A DNA stretch of 64,000 nt from Bradyrhizobium sp. CCBAU 051011 (GCF_009930815.1 NZ_CP022222.1:5436501-5500500), one strand, 5' to 3'; positions 18,658 through 28,300 are shown, numbered from the stretch's first letter. The notes: generated by a model from the letters alone, not told the origin. Numbers and translations are program-made.

Positions 18658-20610
18658 TTATGGTCGGATAGTCTGCAGCCAGTCGTCGAGCTGCTGCAGC
18701 CAGCGCCGAGGCGGAGGTGGGGCAGGGGGCGGCTTGAGCTTGAGGCGGTCACCGTCACGTCCATGAACAAGCTGAAGCGTTCGGGTGTGATAGACGGCCA
18801 GATCCGGACGGTGACCAATGCTCAATACCGTGGCCTGCTTCAGTTCATCATCGAACAAAGCCATGAGGCGGCGCTGGCTGTCTTCGTCGAGCGCGGCCGT
18901 CGCTTCGTCCAGAAAGACCCATGCCGGCTTGTGCAGGAGAAGGCGCGCAAAAGCGAGGCGCTCCTGTTCGCCCAGCGAAAGCTCCTTGTCCCAGCGCTCG
19001 GTCTTGTCGAGCTTGGGAACGAGATCGCCGAGATCACACCGCACCAAGGCCTGTCGCACATCCGCATCAAGGAAGGCGTTGGGCGGGCTCGGATAACTCA
19101 GGGCGTTGCGTAACGTCCCCAGCGGCAGGTAAGGGCGCTGCGGCAGGAACGCCATGGCCCCGGGCGCAGGCGTGAGGATGATCCCGGATCCCCACGGCCA
19201 GAGGCCCGCCACGGCGCGAAACAGTGTCGATTTTCCTCTTCCGGTGTCACCGACAATCAGCACGCGCTCGCCTGGGGTGATGCTGACCGTCGCGTCATCG
19301 ATGATGATATGTCCGTCCGGCAAGAGGATGCGCACGCCTTCGAAAGCGAGATGTCCCTCCGGGTGCAGAGCGCGCTTGATTTCCTCCGCGCCGTGTTCGA
19401 TCGCTGGGAGACTGTCGAGCGCTTCGCGGAAGCGCGCGACCCGGTGCACCGCAGCACGCCAGTCGGCGAGCCGCGAAAAATTGTCGACGAACCATCGCAA
19501 CGCCAATTGTACCTGGGTGAACGCGCCCGCCACCATGATCAGGCCGCCCAGCGTCAGATTGCCGCCGAAGTAGGCCGGTGCGGCCACCAGTATCGGTACG
19601 ACCAGCGACAGCCAGCCAATGCCCGATGTGATCCAGGTCAGGTGAGCGAGCGAAGTGGATATCCGTCGCATCGTGTCCACGACAGCCGCGAGCCCAGCCT
19701 CGAGATGCCGTCGTTCGTCGGTCTCGCCGCCATGCAGTGCGATGCTCTCGCCGGATTCGTTGACGCGAACGAGTGCGAAGCGGAATTCCGCCTCGCGCGC
19801 ATATCGCTCGCCGTTCAGGGCGATCAGCGGCCGCCCCACGATCCAGGTCAGGGCAGACCCGGTCAAAGCATAAGCCAGCGCACACCAGACCATGTAACCG
19901 GGAATGGCGATGTCGTAGCCCCCGACCTGGAACGTGACCTGCGCCGATAGAGTCCAGAGCATGCCGACGAAAGCGACGAGCTGAAGCAAGGAATAGACGA
20001 TGCCGCAGCCGAGGTCGGCGGTGTAGTCGCCCAAGAGGCGCGTATCCTCCTGGATGCGCTGGTCCGGATTGTGTCCATACTCGCCAGCAAAGCCGAGCTG
20101 ATAGACGCGCAACGGCTTGAGCCACTCGGCCAGGAGGTGACGGGTGATCCATTCGCGCAGTCGAAACTTCAGGCGCTCCTGGAGGAAGGTGTTTGCGACC
20201 GTGAGCGCTAGTAAAATGACGATGATGACAGCGAACGTCTGGAGATCATGGACGAAGCCCGACAGGTCCTTGCGGCCGACGGCGTCGAAGAACCGGCCGT
20301 TCCAATCATTGAGTTGGACCTGTCCATACATATTGGCGATGGTGACGACAGTCGAGGCGATGAAGATCGCTATCACCCGTCGCCCGCCTGAAGCCTGCCG
20401 AAGCACGCGCGCGAACAAGCCCAGGTCCCGGGCAAGATTGAAATCGTGTACCGGCGCAGCTCGGATGAGCGCGTCCGCGAGAGGAGGTCTGGCGGCCGCG
20501 CCCGGCATGATCGGCAGCAGCGGATCTGCGGGCTGCGGCAGCTTCGGAACTGCCTCGGCCGGAGGGGGGACGGCCTGGGGAGCCGCGGGTGATGCAACGT
20601 CAGCCTTCAT
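18658..20610 (-). CDS. SbmA/BacA-like ABC transporter, fused permease and ATPase
   Basis: A 650-residue inner-membrane transporter of the YddA/BclA kind. A proline-rich N-terminus (about 1-60) is followed by six membrane segments (about 75-370). The ATPase domain has Walker A GDTGRGKST (454-462), signature LSLGEQE (544-550) and Walker B WVFLDEA (564-570). The permease motif WRxW-like segment NDWNGRFFDAVGRKD fits the SbmA_BacA domain. Homologues import peptides or export very-long-chain fatty acid precursors, and BclA proteins protect bradyrhizobia from plant NCR peptides; that role here is inference. A TTGA-N6-GCAA box lies 72 bases upstream. Confidence 0.9.
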   Translation of the reverse strand: MKADVASPAAPQAVPPPAEAVPKLPQPADPLLPIMPGAAARPPLADALIRAAPVHDFNLARDLGLFARVLRQASGGRRVIAIFIASTVVTIANMYGQVQLNDWNGRFFDAVGRKDLSGFVHDLQTFAVIIVILLALTVANTFLQERLKFRLREWITRHLLAEWLKPLRVYQLGFAGEYGHNPDQRIQEDTRLLGDYTADLGCGIVYSLLQLVAFVGMLWTLSAQVTFQVGGYDIAIPGYMVWCALAYALTGSALTWIVGRPLIALNGERYAREAEFRFALVRVNESGESIALHGGETDERRHLEAGLAAVVDTMRRISTSLAHLTWITSGIGWLSLVVPILVAAPAYFGGNLTLGGLIMVAGAFTQVQLALRWFVDNFSRLADWRAAVHRVARFREALDSLPAIEHGAEEIKRALHPEGHLAFEGVRILLPDGHIIIDDATVSITPGERVLIVGDTGRGKSTLFRAVAGLWPWGSGIILTPAPGAMAFLPQRPYLPLGTLRNALSYPSPPNAFLDADVRQALVRCDLGDLVPKLDKTERWDKELSLGEQERLAFARLLLHKPAWVFLDEATAALDEDSQRRLMALFDDELKQATVLSIGHRPDLAVYHTRTLQLVHGRDGDRLKLKPPPAPPPPRRWLQQLDDWLQTIRP

Positions 20611-20681
20611 ACGTTCGCGTCACCCCTGTTTCATCGGCCGGAATCACTGCGTTAGCCAAGCAGGCCCGGGCGATCAGGATA

Positions 20682-20695
20682 TTGACCCACCGCAA
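20682..20695. promoter_or_regulatory. Possible FixK box before the ABC transporter
   Basis: TTGACCCACCGCAA matches the relaxed consensus with one arm GCAA; 72 bases from the transporter start. One relaxed match per window is expected by chance, so confidence is modest. Confidence 0.4.
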
Positions 20696-20810
20696 TGACT
20701 TCCCCCGGCGGCATCATCACTATGCTACCATGAAAGCGCCTGTTTCAGGAAGAAGCCTGCAGAGCCCTGGTCACGGCACGGCCTGCAAAGCGCAATGATC
20801 GACCGGGGAC

Positions 20811-21840
20811 ATGTCAGAGATAACGGAAAAATCTGGCCGGCAGAAAGGTGCCGAAGCCGCAGTCGAGAGCTTTCGGAAGGACCTCGGCCCGTTTGTCGTC
20901 GCCGCTGAAACGACCCGAATGCCCATGCTGTTCACGGATGCGGCAAAACCCGACAACCCGATCATCTTCGCCAACGACAGTCTTCTCGCTCTGACCGGGT
21001 ATGACCGGGAGGAAGTGCTCGGAAAAGACTTCAACTTTCTGATGGCCAGCGGTTCGGATGCCGAGCCTTGACGCGAGCCAAGGCCGAGTTCGAGGGTTCA
21101 TCCAACGGCGCCGAAGTGTTCTGCCGCCGCAAGGATGGCAGCGAATTTTGGGCCGCGCTCTTCGTCAGTCCGGTACGCGATGAAGGCGGCGACATCGTTC
21201 AGTATTTTGCATCGCTGATTGATCTCACCAAACTCAAGGAGAAGCTCGATCCAGGATGCTGATCGACGAGCTGAACCATCGCGTCAAGAATACCCTTTCC
21301 ACGGCGCAATCGATCGTCTGGCAGACGTTGCGAACGACGACCGATCCCAAGCAGATTCGACAATCCATTGAATCCCGGTTGTCCGGCTCTCCGGTCGCAC
21401 GATCTGCTGACCCGCGAGAAATGGGAAAGTGCCGGCCTGCTCGATATCGCTCACGATGCGCTGGAACCATTCGGGGGGGCCGGCGGACGGGCGGATCGCA
21501 TCGTGATCACGGGGGAGAACATCCGCTTTCCACCAAAAGCAGCTTTGGCCCTTGGTATCGCGTTCAACGAACTTGCGACCAATGCCGTGAAATACGGTGC
21601 GTTGTCCAACGCGGTCGGATCGATCCAGATCTCGTGGACGGCGGAGACGACACCCGCCGGGAAAAGGCTCTTGCTGAGCTGGAGCGAGAGAGGTGGTTCC
21701 CCCGTCCCGCCGCCGGTACACAAGGGATTTGGCTCGCGGGTGCTCGAGCGTGGCCTCGCCCATGAGCTGGGAGGCGCGGTGCAACTGGACTATCAGCCGA
21801 ACGGGCTTCATCTGCACGATGGACATTCCGTTACCAAGAG
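20811..21840 (+). pseudogene. PAS(LOV-like)-HWE histidine kinase broken by several frameshifts
   Basis: Four overlapping frames spell one kinase. 20811-21071 holds a PAS/LOV core (PIIFANDSLLALTGYDREEV, GKDFNFLM), where the flavin-binding Cys of true LOV domains is Phe. 21068-21262 holds the rest of it (RRKDGSEFWAALFVSPVRDE). 21256 on holds the HWE dimerisation motif IDELNHRVKNTLSTAQSIVW. 21368 on holds the ATPase part (IAFNELATNAVKYGALSN, GFGSRVLERGLAHELGG). Each junction is a one-base shift, at about 21060, 21250 and 21390. Not functional as read. Confidence 0.8.
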
Positions 21841-22225
21841 GTGCTCCTGTTGGATAAGTTGCTTTGCGGCCGGCGAGCCCTCGTGGTCGAGGATGAGATG
21901 CTGATTGTCATGATGATTGAAGACATGCTTGCCGACCTCGGCTGCAAGTCGGTGACTTCCGCCGCGAAGGTCGATGAGGCGCTCGCGCTGATCGATGCGC
22001 AAGCCTTCGACGTCGCGCTGCTCGACATGAACCTGGGTGGCGACGATAGCTATCCGGTAGCGGAGGCGCTCTGTGCGCGCGGAGTTCCGTTCGCCTATTC
22101 CACCGGCAACACCGGTCAAAGCGTCAGAGACGGTAACCCGGACAGGGTTGTGCTGAAGAAGCCCTTCAAGCTTGAAGAACCTGGTGGCGATACTCACCCG
22201 CCTCAAGCTCGCGCCGATCGAATAA
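21841..22225 (+). pseudogene. Response-regulator receiver protein, frameshifted near the end
   Basis: Receiver domain reading ALVVEDEMLIVMMIEDMLAD with the acceptor-site strand FDVALLDMNLGGDD and the Lys motif VVLKKPFKLEE. After that the frame should continue LVAILTRLKLAPIE to TAA 22223-22225, but an extra base turns it into PGGDTHPPQAR. It follows the broken kinase directly and must have been its partner. Only the last 15 residues are affected, so some function is conceivable. Confidence 0.7.
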
Positions 22226-22240
22226 AAGGCTCGATGATTG

Positions 22241-22584
22241 TCAGGTTCCAGGAAGCCACAGGATCTTGAGGCACACCTTCGTCAAATCGGCGAAACCGAG
22301 CTCATGTGCGGCGATTTGCGATAGATCATTATTCTTCCACTGACGAACGGGCCGCGATCGGTGACCCGTACTACCGACTGCCCGTTTTCTTGATTGTCGA
22401 CCCGGACGAGCGTCCCAAACGGCAGTGACCGATGCGCGGCGGTTCGATCGTTGACGCTGGTGTCCTGTCCGCTTGCCGTCTCTTCGCTCAGGGTCGAATA
22501 GACCGAGGCAATACCGCACTCGTCCGGCTTTGCATCGTCCGCGCGTCGGTTCGAACAGAATGAGTTGCAGCAACGCGGTCGCAA
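22241..22584 (-). pseudogene. RlpA-like (DPBB) protein with a one-base deletion
   Basis: The reverse strand reads ECGIASVYSTLSEETASGQD, then RSLPFGTLVRVDNQENGQSV and RVTDRGPFVSGRI, the double-psi beta-barrel of RlpA/3D proteins. It then shifts frame at about 22335. The second frame gives DLSQIAAHELGFADLTKVCL and ends at 22241. Restoring one base (ATAATC-GAT) rejoins them. RlpA proteins are lytic transglycosylases or septal-ring proteins in the periplasm. No convincing signal peptide remains. Confidence 0.7.
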
Positions 22585-22655
22585 TCACATGCGACCTTGC
22601 GACGGTTGCTCGCTTCGCGAAGGGCTCGCGAAGCGAACAAATTCGCACCTTTGGC

Positions 22656-22829
22656 CTATTTTCCTTTGAGCGTGTCCTTGAGACCGCCGACGGCATTTTG
22701 AACCTGCCCCTCGATCTTCTCGGCGTTGCCCTCTGCCTCCAGCTTGGCGTCGCCGACGATCTTGCCGACCGCTTGCTTGACGGTGCCCTTGATTTGCTTC
22801 GCCGATCCGATGACGCGGTCCTTGTCCAT
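22656..22829 (-). CDS. CsbD-like stress protein
   Basis: A 57-residue protein from ATG 22829, preceded by GGAGG. It starts DKDRVIGSAKQIKGTVKQAV and continues GKIVGDAKLEAEGNAEKIEG, the CsbD signature of short helical repeats. CsbD proteins are abundant general-stress proteins with no known activity. The frame extends upstream to 23003 without conservation and is not used. A near-consensus FixK box (TTGACTTGCATCAG) lies about 60 bases upstream. Confidence 0.85.
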   Translation of the reverse strand: MDKDRVIGSAKQIKGTVKQAVGKIVGDAKLEAEGNAEKIEGQVQNAVGGLKDTLKGK

Positions 22830-22889
22830 GAGGTATCCTCCGATGATCAGTTGCGGGAAGTAAGCTGCGGCGCGAACCGTTGGTCGTCG

Positions 22890-22903
22890 TTGACTTGCAT
22901 CAG
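22890..22903. promoter_or_regulatory. Near-match FixK box before csbD-like gene
   Basis: TTGACTTGCATCAG, one mismatch at the last base of TTGA-N6-TCAA, 61 bases from the CsbD start. Confidence 0.4.
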
Positions 22904-23038
22904 CGATATTCGCTATCGATTTTTGAGAGGAAGCCCGCCCATCGAACGGCCCTTCGAGCATACCGCTGATGAAGGCCGCGCTATGCCCGATGACTCTGTC
23001 CACACCACATTAGACAGCCGAGATTCCGGTTGCCATCA

Positions 23039-23450
23039 TTAGGGGCATGGGTGTCGCAGGCCGTCGTAGCCGAGATAGGTGCCGGAATACGGGTCATAGG
23101 ACCTGAAGCGTTGCGCGCAATAGCTGACCGCGTCGCCAACATAGGGAGCCGGAGCGACATAGGCCGGCCCGTAATAGCCGGGGCCGTAGCCGTAATACCC
23201 GTAGGGTTGCGTTGCGCAATGATCGCTCCGCCGATCAGGGCGCCAGCGATGCCTGCACCAACTCCTATGCCTGCATCGCCACGATAGCCGCCGCGCCAGC
23301 CGCGGCGATATTGCACCGTCTCTACCGATGGCGCCACGGCGCTGCGCAGCATCAGCGGGCGGTTACTGGTGTCGCAGAGACCGGCGCGACGAGCCACTGC
23401 GTGGTGGCGGCGATGAGCGCAACAAGCATAGTTTTGGACGACTTGTTCAT
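23039..23450 (-). pseudogene. BA14K-like secreted protein with two frameshifts
   Basis: From ATG 23450 a signal peptide MNKSSKTMLVALIAATTQWL and VAPVSA is readable. A shifted frame carries VQYRRGWRGGYRGDAGIGVG and a GALIGGAIIAQRN segment. A second shift at a CCC run restores PYGYYGYGPGYYG and the BA14K ending SYCAQRFRSYDPYSGTYLGY, finishing RHPCP at TAA 23039-23041. One indel lies near 23390 and one near 23205. BA14K proteins are small periplasmic or surface proteins of Rhizobiales with lectin-like activity in Brucella. Confidence 0.75.
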
Positions 23451-23546
23451 GACAGCATCTCCAAATGGGTTTTCGGGTAGCGCGGCTGTCTGCAGCCGCG
23501 CCTTCGGAAAAGACGCGTAATAATGATCCAGAAAGGCTTACGTGAA

Positions 23547-23560
23547 TTGATCTAGCGCAA
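23547..23560. promoter_or_regulatory. FixK box between BA14K and a membrane-protein gene
   Basis: TTGATCTAGCGCAA fits TTGA-N6-GCAA. It lies 97 bases from the leftward BA14K start and 141 before the rightward gene at 23701. Confidence 0.5.
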
Positions 23561-23700
23561 CGTGAGCGTGCAACGATTAGACAGACTTGATTTTGCTAAT
23601 TGGAGACATTCGCGCCTTGCGCGCGAGCCAGTGGCCGATTTTTTTGTTTCATCCGCAGTAGCGCACGCGCGTCGTTGCCGCGGTAGCACAGGGGGCTTCC

Positions 23701-23883
23701 ATGCTTTCGCTCATCATCGGGATCTTGATCATTTGCGTTGTCGGGGCACTTTGCTTCTGGGCCATCGACAGGTTCGTCAACGAATCCCGCTTGGCAAGCC
23801 TTCTCAAATTGTTGGTAGCGCTGATCTGCCTGGCGGCCATCCTTCAACGGCTGTTGCCGTTGGCGGGAATCAATTGGCTGTAG
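23701..23883 (+). CDS. Small two-span membrane protein
   Basis: A 60-residue hydrophobic protein: LSLIIGILIICVVGALCFWA, a charged turn (IDRFVNESRLA), then LLKLLVALICLAAILQRLLP. It resembles short inner-membrane proteins seen in Bradyrhizobium. No function known. It may be driven by the FixK box at 23547. Confidence 0.6.
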   Translation: MLSLIIGILIICVVGALCFWAIDRFVNESRLASLLKLLVALICLAAILQRLLPLAGINWL

Positions 23884-23910
23884 CCGATCGGCAAGCCGCC
23901 GAAGGTCGAT

Positions 23911-24786
23911 CTAGGACGTGACAAGAACTTCTACGGACATCCCGGCGAAGGCGCCGGTGCTACCCACGAAGCTGCCGGACACCGGGATCATCTGGCGGAT
24001 ATCGCGCGCTACCGCGACCGGGATTAGATTGAAGCCACCGAGGCTACGATTCGTCGGATCGAATGTAATCCAGCCGGCTCCAGGTACGAAGACCTCCGCC
24101 CACGCATGGGTCGATCCCGCACCGCTCGACCCGATGCTCCGTAGTTCCGGATTGTAAAGATAGCCGGACACGAGTCTGGCTCCGAACCCGAGCATGCGTG
24201 CCGCTTCGGTGAATAGCACCGCGAAATCCCGGCATGACCCCCAGCCGCGATTTAGGGTTTCTACCGGCGTTTGGGTGCCCTCATCCTCACGGCTCTGATA
24301 CCGGACAGCTTCGGACACGCCGACGCTGAGGTCTTTTAGCAGTGACAGCGTGTCAGTCCGACTTCCGCGAACGAACATTTGTGCCCAATTTCGCAGGACA
24401 CCATCCTGGTCTGAGAACTGGGGAAGGGCGAGGGCGCCGAGATCGGTCCAATCGTCATCAGAATAGCGGAACGGGTACGACATGGCGGAGACCGCTATAT
24501 CGAACACCGGCCACGCAACCGCGTCGAGCTGAAGCTCAGCGACGCTGGCGATCACCAGGCTGGATGCCGTCATCTGAAACGTGGCCGTCGCGATTGTATT
24601 GCCGAATACATCGTGCGCCCAGGTCAAGGCCGCAGGCGGCGTCACCGTGATGTTGCTTGAAATCAGACGAAGCTCGCGGCTTTCACGCGGACGAAGGATC
24701 AGGCGGTGGGGCAATAGGCGCACGGGTTCGTTGAATCGATAAGTCGTCGTGTGAAGAACCTTCAGCGTAGTCAACGAAAGCTCCAA
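23911..24786 (-). CDS. Transglutaminase-like cysteine protease family protein
   Basis: A 291-residue protein with the bacterial transglutaminase N-terminal domain (LKVLHTTTYRFNEPVRLLPH) and the catalytic core. The triad is Cys185 (GWGSCRDFAVLF), His227 (GSTHAWAEVFVPG) and Asp243 (ITFDPTNRSLGG). No signal peptide. Such proteins often sit with an alpha-E protein and a circularly permuted ATP-grasp enzyme; neither is present here. Role probably peptide-bond cleavage or ligation, substrate unknown. Confidence 0.9.
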   Translation of the reverse strand: MELSLTTLKVLHTTTYRFNEPVRLLPHRLILRPRESRELRLISSNITVTPPAALTWAHDVFGNTIATATFQMTASSLVIASVAELQLDAVAWPVFDIAVSAMSYPFRYSDDDWTDLGALALPQFSDQDGVLRNWAQMFVRGSRTDTLSLLKDLSVGVSEAVRYQSREDEGTQTPVETLNRGWGSCRDFAVLFTEAARMLGFGARLVSGYLYNPELRSIGSSGAGSTHAWAEVFVPGAGWITFDPTNRSLGGFNLIPVAVARDIRQMIPVSGSFVGSTGAFAGMSVEVLVTS

Positions 24787-25094
24787 TCGGGTAGCGTCTG
24801 ACCAGGCCCCTTATCCGGTAGTCCCTGGGAAGTATGGCCGAGTTGAGTGTGCCCATGCAAATGTCGATCCAGATCACCGAAACCCGTACGGATTTGTGGT
24901 CGAGTTATCGGACAGAAACGCTGCGATTCATCCATGTGGACATATTGACGTGTATCGAGGTGCAAGCACAACATCGGGTTCGCGATGCGACATGATCCGA
25001 CGGGTGTGACGCGACCGCTGGTCGGAGGGCTGCAAATGTGCGGACGTCGCGTCGGCGCGCCGACCTTGGATGGTTGAGGTGGAGGGAATACACC
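24787..25094. other. Intergenic, no gene supported
   Basis: About 310 bases between divergent transglutaminase and ppk2 remnant. No consensus FixK box; GATCCAGATCAC at 24873 is only a half match. Confidence 0.4.
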
Positions 25095-25474
25095 ATGAAA
25101 AACCGGCCACCGCTCCCGAAACATCTGGGCCGCCATAGGTATCACACGCTCCTGATCCGGCTGCAGATCGAGCTCGTGAAGCTGCAGCGCTCCGTGGTTG
25201 AGCGCGGCCAGCGTATCCCCGTCATCGTCGGAGGTCGCGACGCCGCCGGCAAGGATGGCACCATGGACAAGATGCTGGAGCGACGCACACCGCCACCTCG
25301 CCCTGGACCCTGGTCCGGGTCGGCGACAAGGAACATGCGCGACCCAACGTTATTCGCGATGTGCTATGGCGGCTGAACTATCTGGCAAAGCACCGTCGCC
25401 TCCACAGACCCGATCCGGCCGTCGTGTTTCCCTACGATAAAGCCTGTTACGAGCGCGGCCTGATCGAAGCTTAG
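25095..25474 (+). pseudogene. ppk2: Polyphosphate kinase 2 with an internal deletion
   Basis: ATG 25095 follows GGAGGGAATACACC. The N-terminal half reads LLIRLQIELVKLQRSVVERG, then the Walker A region VGGRDAAGKDGT. At about residue 66 (MDKMLE) the reading jumps to a second frame TSPWTLVRVGDKEHARPNVI and RDVLWRLNYLAKH, which in PPK2 lies about 100 residues further on. The lid and Walker B region are therefore deleted. It ends at TAG 25472-25474. PPK2 enzymes interconvert polyphosphate and nucleotides; this one cannot. Confidence 0.8.
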
Positions 25475-25540
25475 ACCGCACCCGACCGGTGATCTCGGAG
25501 CGCCGGGTTCACTCGGAAACCGTCGTCATGCGGTACCCTG

Positions 25541-25554
25541 TTGATTTAGATCAT
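25541..25554. promoter_or_regulatory. Near-match FixK/FNR box upstream of the VIT gene
   Basis: TTGATTTAGATCAT, one mismatch from TTGAT-N4-ATCAA, 175 bases before the VIT-family start. Confidence 0.5.
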
Positions 25555-25729
25555 GACGGGAAGCGCCCAGTTCGGGAGACTAGGAACCGATCTTGATGCA
25601 CCTGAGCAGTGATCGTGATCGAACATCACACGAGGGTAAAGAAGTATCACACCGGCTGTTTGCCGTTAGCAAGCTCTTCGCCAGGCCCTCCGCAGGGCAG
25701 GCAAGGGCGGTCGAGAGAGTATTGGACAG

Positions 25730-26446
25730 ATGAGCCGCCTCCATAAAGAGACCCACCTCGTTGCGCGCATCGGCTGGTTGAGAGCGGCCGTGCTCGGCGC
25801 TAATGATGGGATCATATCAACCGCTAGTCTTATCCTGGGAGTGGCGTCGGCTGCCGTCTCCCGAAGCGATGTTCTCTTGACCGGGATCGCCGGGTTGGTT
25901 GCCGGCGCCATGTCCATGGCGGCTGGCGAATATGTTTCAGTCAGTTCGCAGTCCGATACGGAGCATGCCGACCTCGCGCGTGAGAAGCGCGAACTGGCAG
26001 GCGACCCCGCGTTCGAGAGAGAAGAACTCGCTCAGATCTATGTCGCGCGAGGCGTCGAGGCCGGTCTCGCTCGCGAGGTTTCAAAGCAATTGATGGCAAA
26101 GGACACGTTGGGCGCGCACGCCCGGGATGAACTTGGCATTTCGGAAATCAGCACCGCTCGTCCGGTGCAGGCAGCATTGGCATCGGCTGCGACCTTCTCC
26201 GTCGGAGCGGCAGCGCCGCTTGCGCTTGTTCTAGTCTCGCCATCCAATGTGTTGATGCCGGCCGTCGCTGCAGGCTCGCTCCTCTTCCTGTCGCTGCTCG
26301 GCGCGATCGGTGCCAAGGCAGGAGGCGCCGGCTTGTTAAAGCCAACCGTGCGAGTGACATTCTGGGGGTTGCGCCATGGGATTGACCGCCGGAATTGGCG
26401 CAGTTGTTGGGAGGGTTGTGTAAGCGCCGGTAGTGCTTACGACTAG
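25730..26446 (+). CDS. VIT1/CCC1-family iron/manganese transporter
   Basis: Membrane transporter related to yeast CCC1 and plant VIT1. It starts ETHLVARIGWLRAAVLGAND and carries GIISTASLILGVASA and IAGLVAGAMSMAAGEYVSVS, the family's first two helices, then a metal-binding amphipathic loop and three further helices. The last about 25 residues are out of frame: removing one base in the GGGGG run near 26366 restores MGLTAGIGAVVGRVV and a stop at 26421-26423. As read the C-terminal helix is replaced by RHGIDRRNWRSC. It probably exports or stores divalent metal. A near FixK box lies upstream. Confidence 0.8.
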   Translation: MSRLHKETHLVARIGWLRAAVLGANDGIISTASLILGVASAAVSRSDVLLTGIAGLVAGAMSMAAGEYVSVSSQSDTEHADLAREKRELAGDPAFEREELAQIYVARGVEAGLAREVSKQLMAKDTLGAHARDELGISEISTARPVQAALASAATFSVGAAAPLALVLVSPSNVLMPAVAAGSLLFLSLLGAIGAKAGGAGLLKPTVRVTFWGLRHGIDRRNWRSCWEGCVSAGSAYD

Positions 26447-26632
26447 CAGATCTTTGCTTGTTGCGGACTCGTCTGTAAACCCGCCACGTGTGTTGAGATG
26501 ATCAAGTCTTCGTTCTTAGGATCATCTGCTTCGTCGTTCTCGACAATATCGGTCGCCCGCGTGGCGGCGTGCGATGGGCCTGCTGTCGTGGGACTTGCGC
26601 GATCACCAACCTGAGCAACTACTTTGCGCAAA

Positions 26633-27697
26633 CTATTGGGCCATTTGCGCTGTCGCGCGCCGGAATCGGAAGAGCGCCAGGCCAAGAAATACGCCGCCGA
26701 TCAAGCCGATCACCAGAAACTGCGGCCACACAACGCTTAACCCCGCGCCCCGGAATAGAATTGCTTGGGCAAAGGAGACAAAATGCGTCGGAGACGACGC
26801 CTGCAATACGACACGCAGGAATTGCGGCATGCTTTCCGGCGGCGTGTAGCTGCCCGACAGAATCATCATCGGAATCGCAACGAGCATGTAGAGCAGGCCG
26901 AACTGGGGCATCGAGCGCGCAACGGTGCCGAGAAATATTCCGATCGCTGTGGCGAAGAACAGATAGATGGTGACCCCGGCCAGAAACAGTAGAATTGAAC
27001 CGTGGACGGGGATGTCGAGCAGCGCTTGGATGACAATCGTCATCGAGACGGCGACCGCTACCAAGATGACGAAGCCGTTGGCCCAGACTTTCGACACTGC
27101 GGTTTCGAACGGCGTGAGCGGCATCACCAGCAAATGGTCCGTGCCGTGTTCGCGCTCGCGAATGATGGCGGCGCCCGCGAGGATGAGCGCGAGCATCGTC
27201 ACGTTGTTGACGACTTCCATCAGGCCGGTGAACCAGGCAGCCGTGAGGTTCGGATTGAACGCGATGCGAACCTGCAGATCGACTGGCGAAACGGACGGAG
27301 TATCGTTGCCGGCAAGGGTCCTGGCGATCTCGGTGGAGATGATCTGGTAGATATAGCCCGCTCCGATTCCCGCCTGCATCATTGCGGTGGCGTCGATAGC
27401 GACCTGGATTGCGGGTTGTCGCCCGCCCAGGAGGTCGCGCTGAAAGTTGGGCGGGATATGGATCGCGAACGTAATGTTTCCATCGTTCATCAGGCGATCG
27501 ACGTTGCGTTCGCTGATCGCTTGCGGAGGATTGAAATAGGGCGGGGGGAATGCTTCGGAAATGCGGCGCGACAAGACCGAATGGTCCTCGTCGATGATTC
27601 CGATCGAGGCGTTGTGCAGGTCCATATCGGCGTCGCGCTGCAGGACATCCCCTCTCTCAGCGATAGTGAACGCGACTCTATCATGACGAAGCTTCAC
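26633..27697 (-). pseudogene. ABC-2 type permease, 5' truncated
   Basis: The reading LHNASIGIIDEDHSVLSRRI, FQRDLLGGRQPAIQVAIDAT, then five C-terminal membrane segments (VTMLALILAGAAIIRERE on, LLYMLVAIPMMILSGSYTPP) is a YhhJ/YbhR-type drug-export permease. The first about 45 residues, including the first membrane helix, are missing and replaced by an unrelated MKLRHDRVAFTIAERGD. Its ATPase partner is absent. The break at about 27640 abuts the topoisomerase VI fragment, so one deletion joined two loci. Confidence 0.75.
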
Positions 27698-28300
27698 GAA
27701 GGGCCTTGTGCAGCGCTGTCGCCTGCACGTGGGCGATGTGCTTTGGATGCGAGCGGTCGCTTAGTTTCCTGTCGGAATGCGCGCCGGCGAGTTCAATGAT
27801 CTTGAGCGCCGTCGTGGTCCCCACGCAGGAAAACTCGTCGACCAGAAACCGCAGCAAGGTGCGGCTTTTGGTGTTGTTCAACATCTGGATCAGCCGGCCG
27901 AGCTCGATGCCGTAGGGATGGGGCTTTATCTCGACCGGTCTTGGAGCTTCCTGGTGCTGCGGGTGAAATGCAGCTCCTCGCCGTGTGGGTCCTTGTAAGT
28001 GATGGTGAGGTGTGGATTGGCTATGGCGGCTTGCTTCAGATAGACCTCGACCGAGTGCGGCCCCTTCTGATAGTGACCCTCCATCTCCATCTCGACGCGC
28101 GTGCCGTGAGGACGGTCCCACTTCAGCCGCTTCTTCCGGTAGATGTCCGGCTGATTCCTGGCGGTATCGATCGAGACATACATTTCCGAGGCAAGCTTCT
28201 CGCCCTTGACGCGGCTGACGATGTGCAGCGGCTTGCCGACGGTGAGCTGTCCGTACATGCCCGCTGCGATCGGATGCTGGAATGCCTCGCATCCACGCAT
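27681..28300 (-). pseudogene. DNA topoisomerase VI subunit B, internal fragment
   Basis: The reverse strand reads GMYGQLTVGKPLHIVSRVKG and WDRPHGTRVEMEMEGHYQKG, then after one lost base VEIKPHPYGIELGRLIQMLN and FLVDEFSCVGTTTALKIIEL. These match the transducer and helix-two-turn-helix regions of type IIB topoisomerase subunit B. The N-terminal Bergerat ATPase motifs and the last about 200 residues are absent, so both ends were cut. Topo VI is mainly archaeal and plant, with scattered bacterial copies including Rhizobiales. No subunit A is in the window. Confidence 0.7.

Noticed and set aside
27002..27799. 265-codon forward frame
   Set aside because: Antisense to the ABC-2 permease, whose membrane helices are unmistakable.
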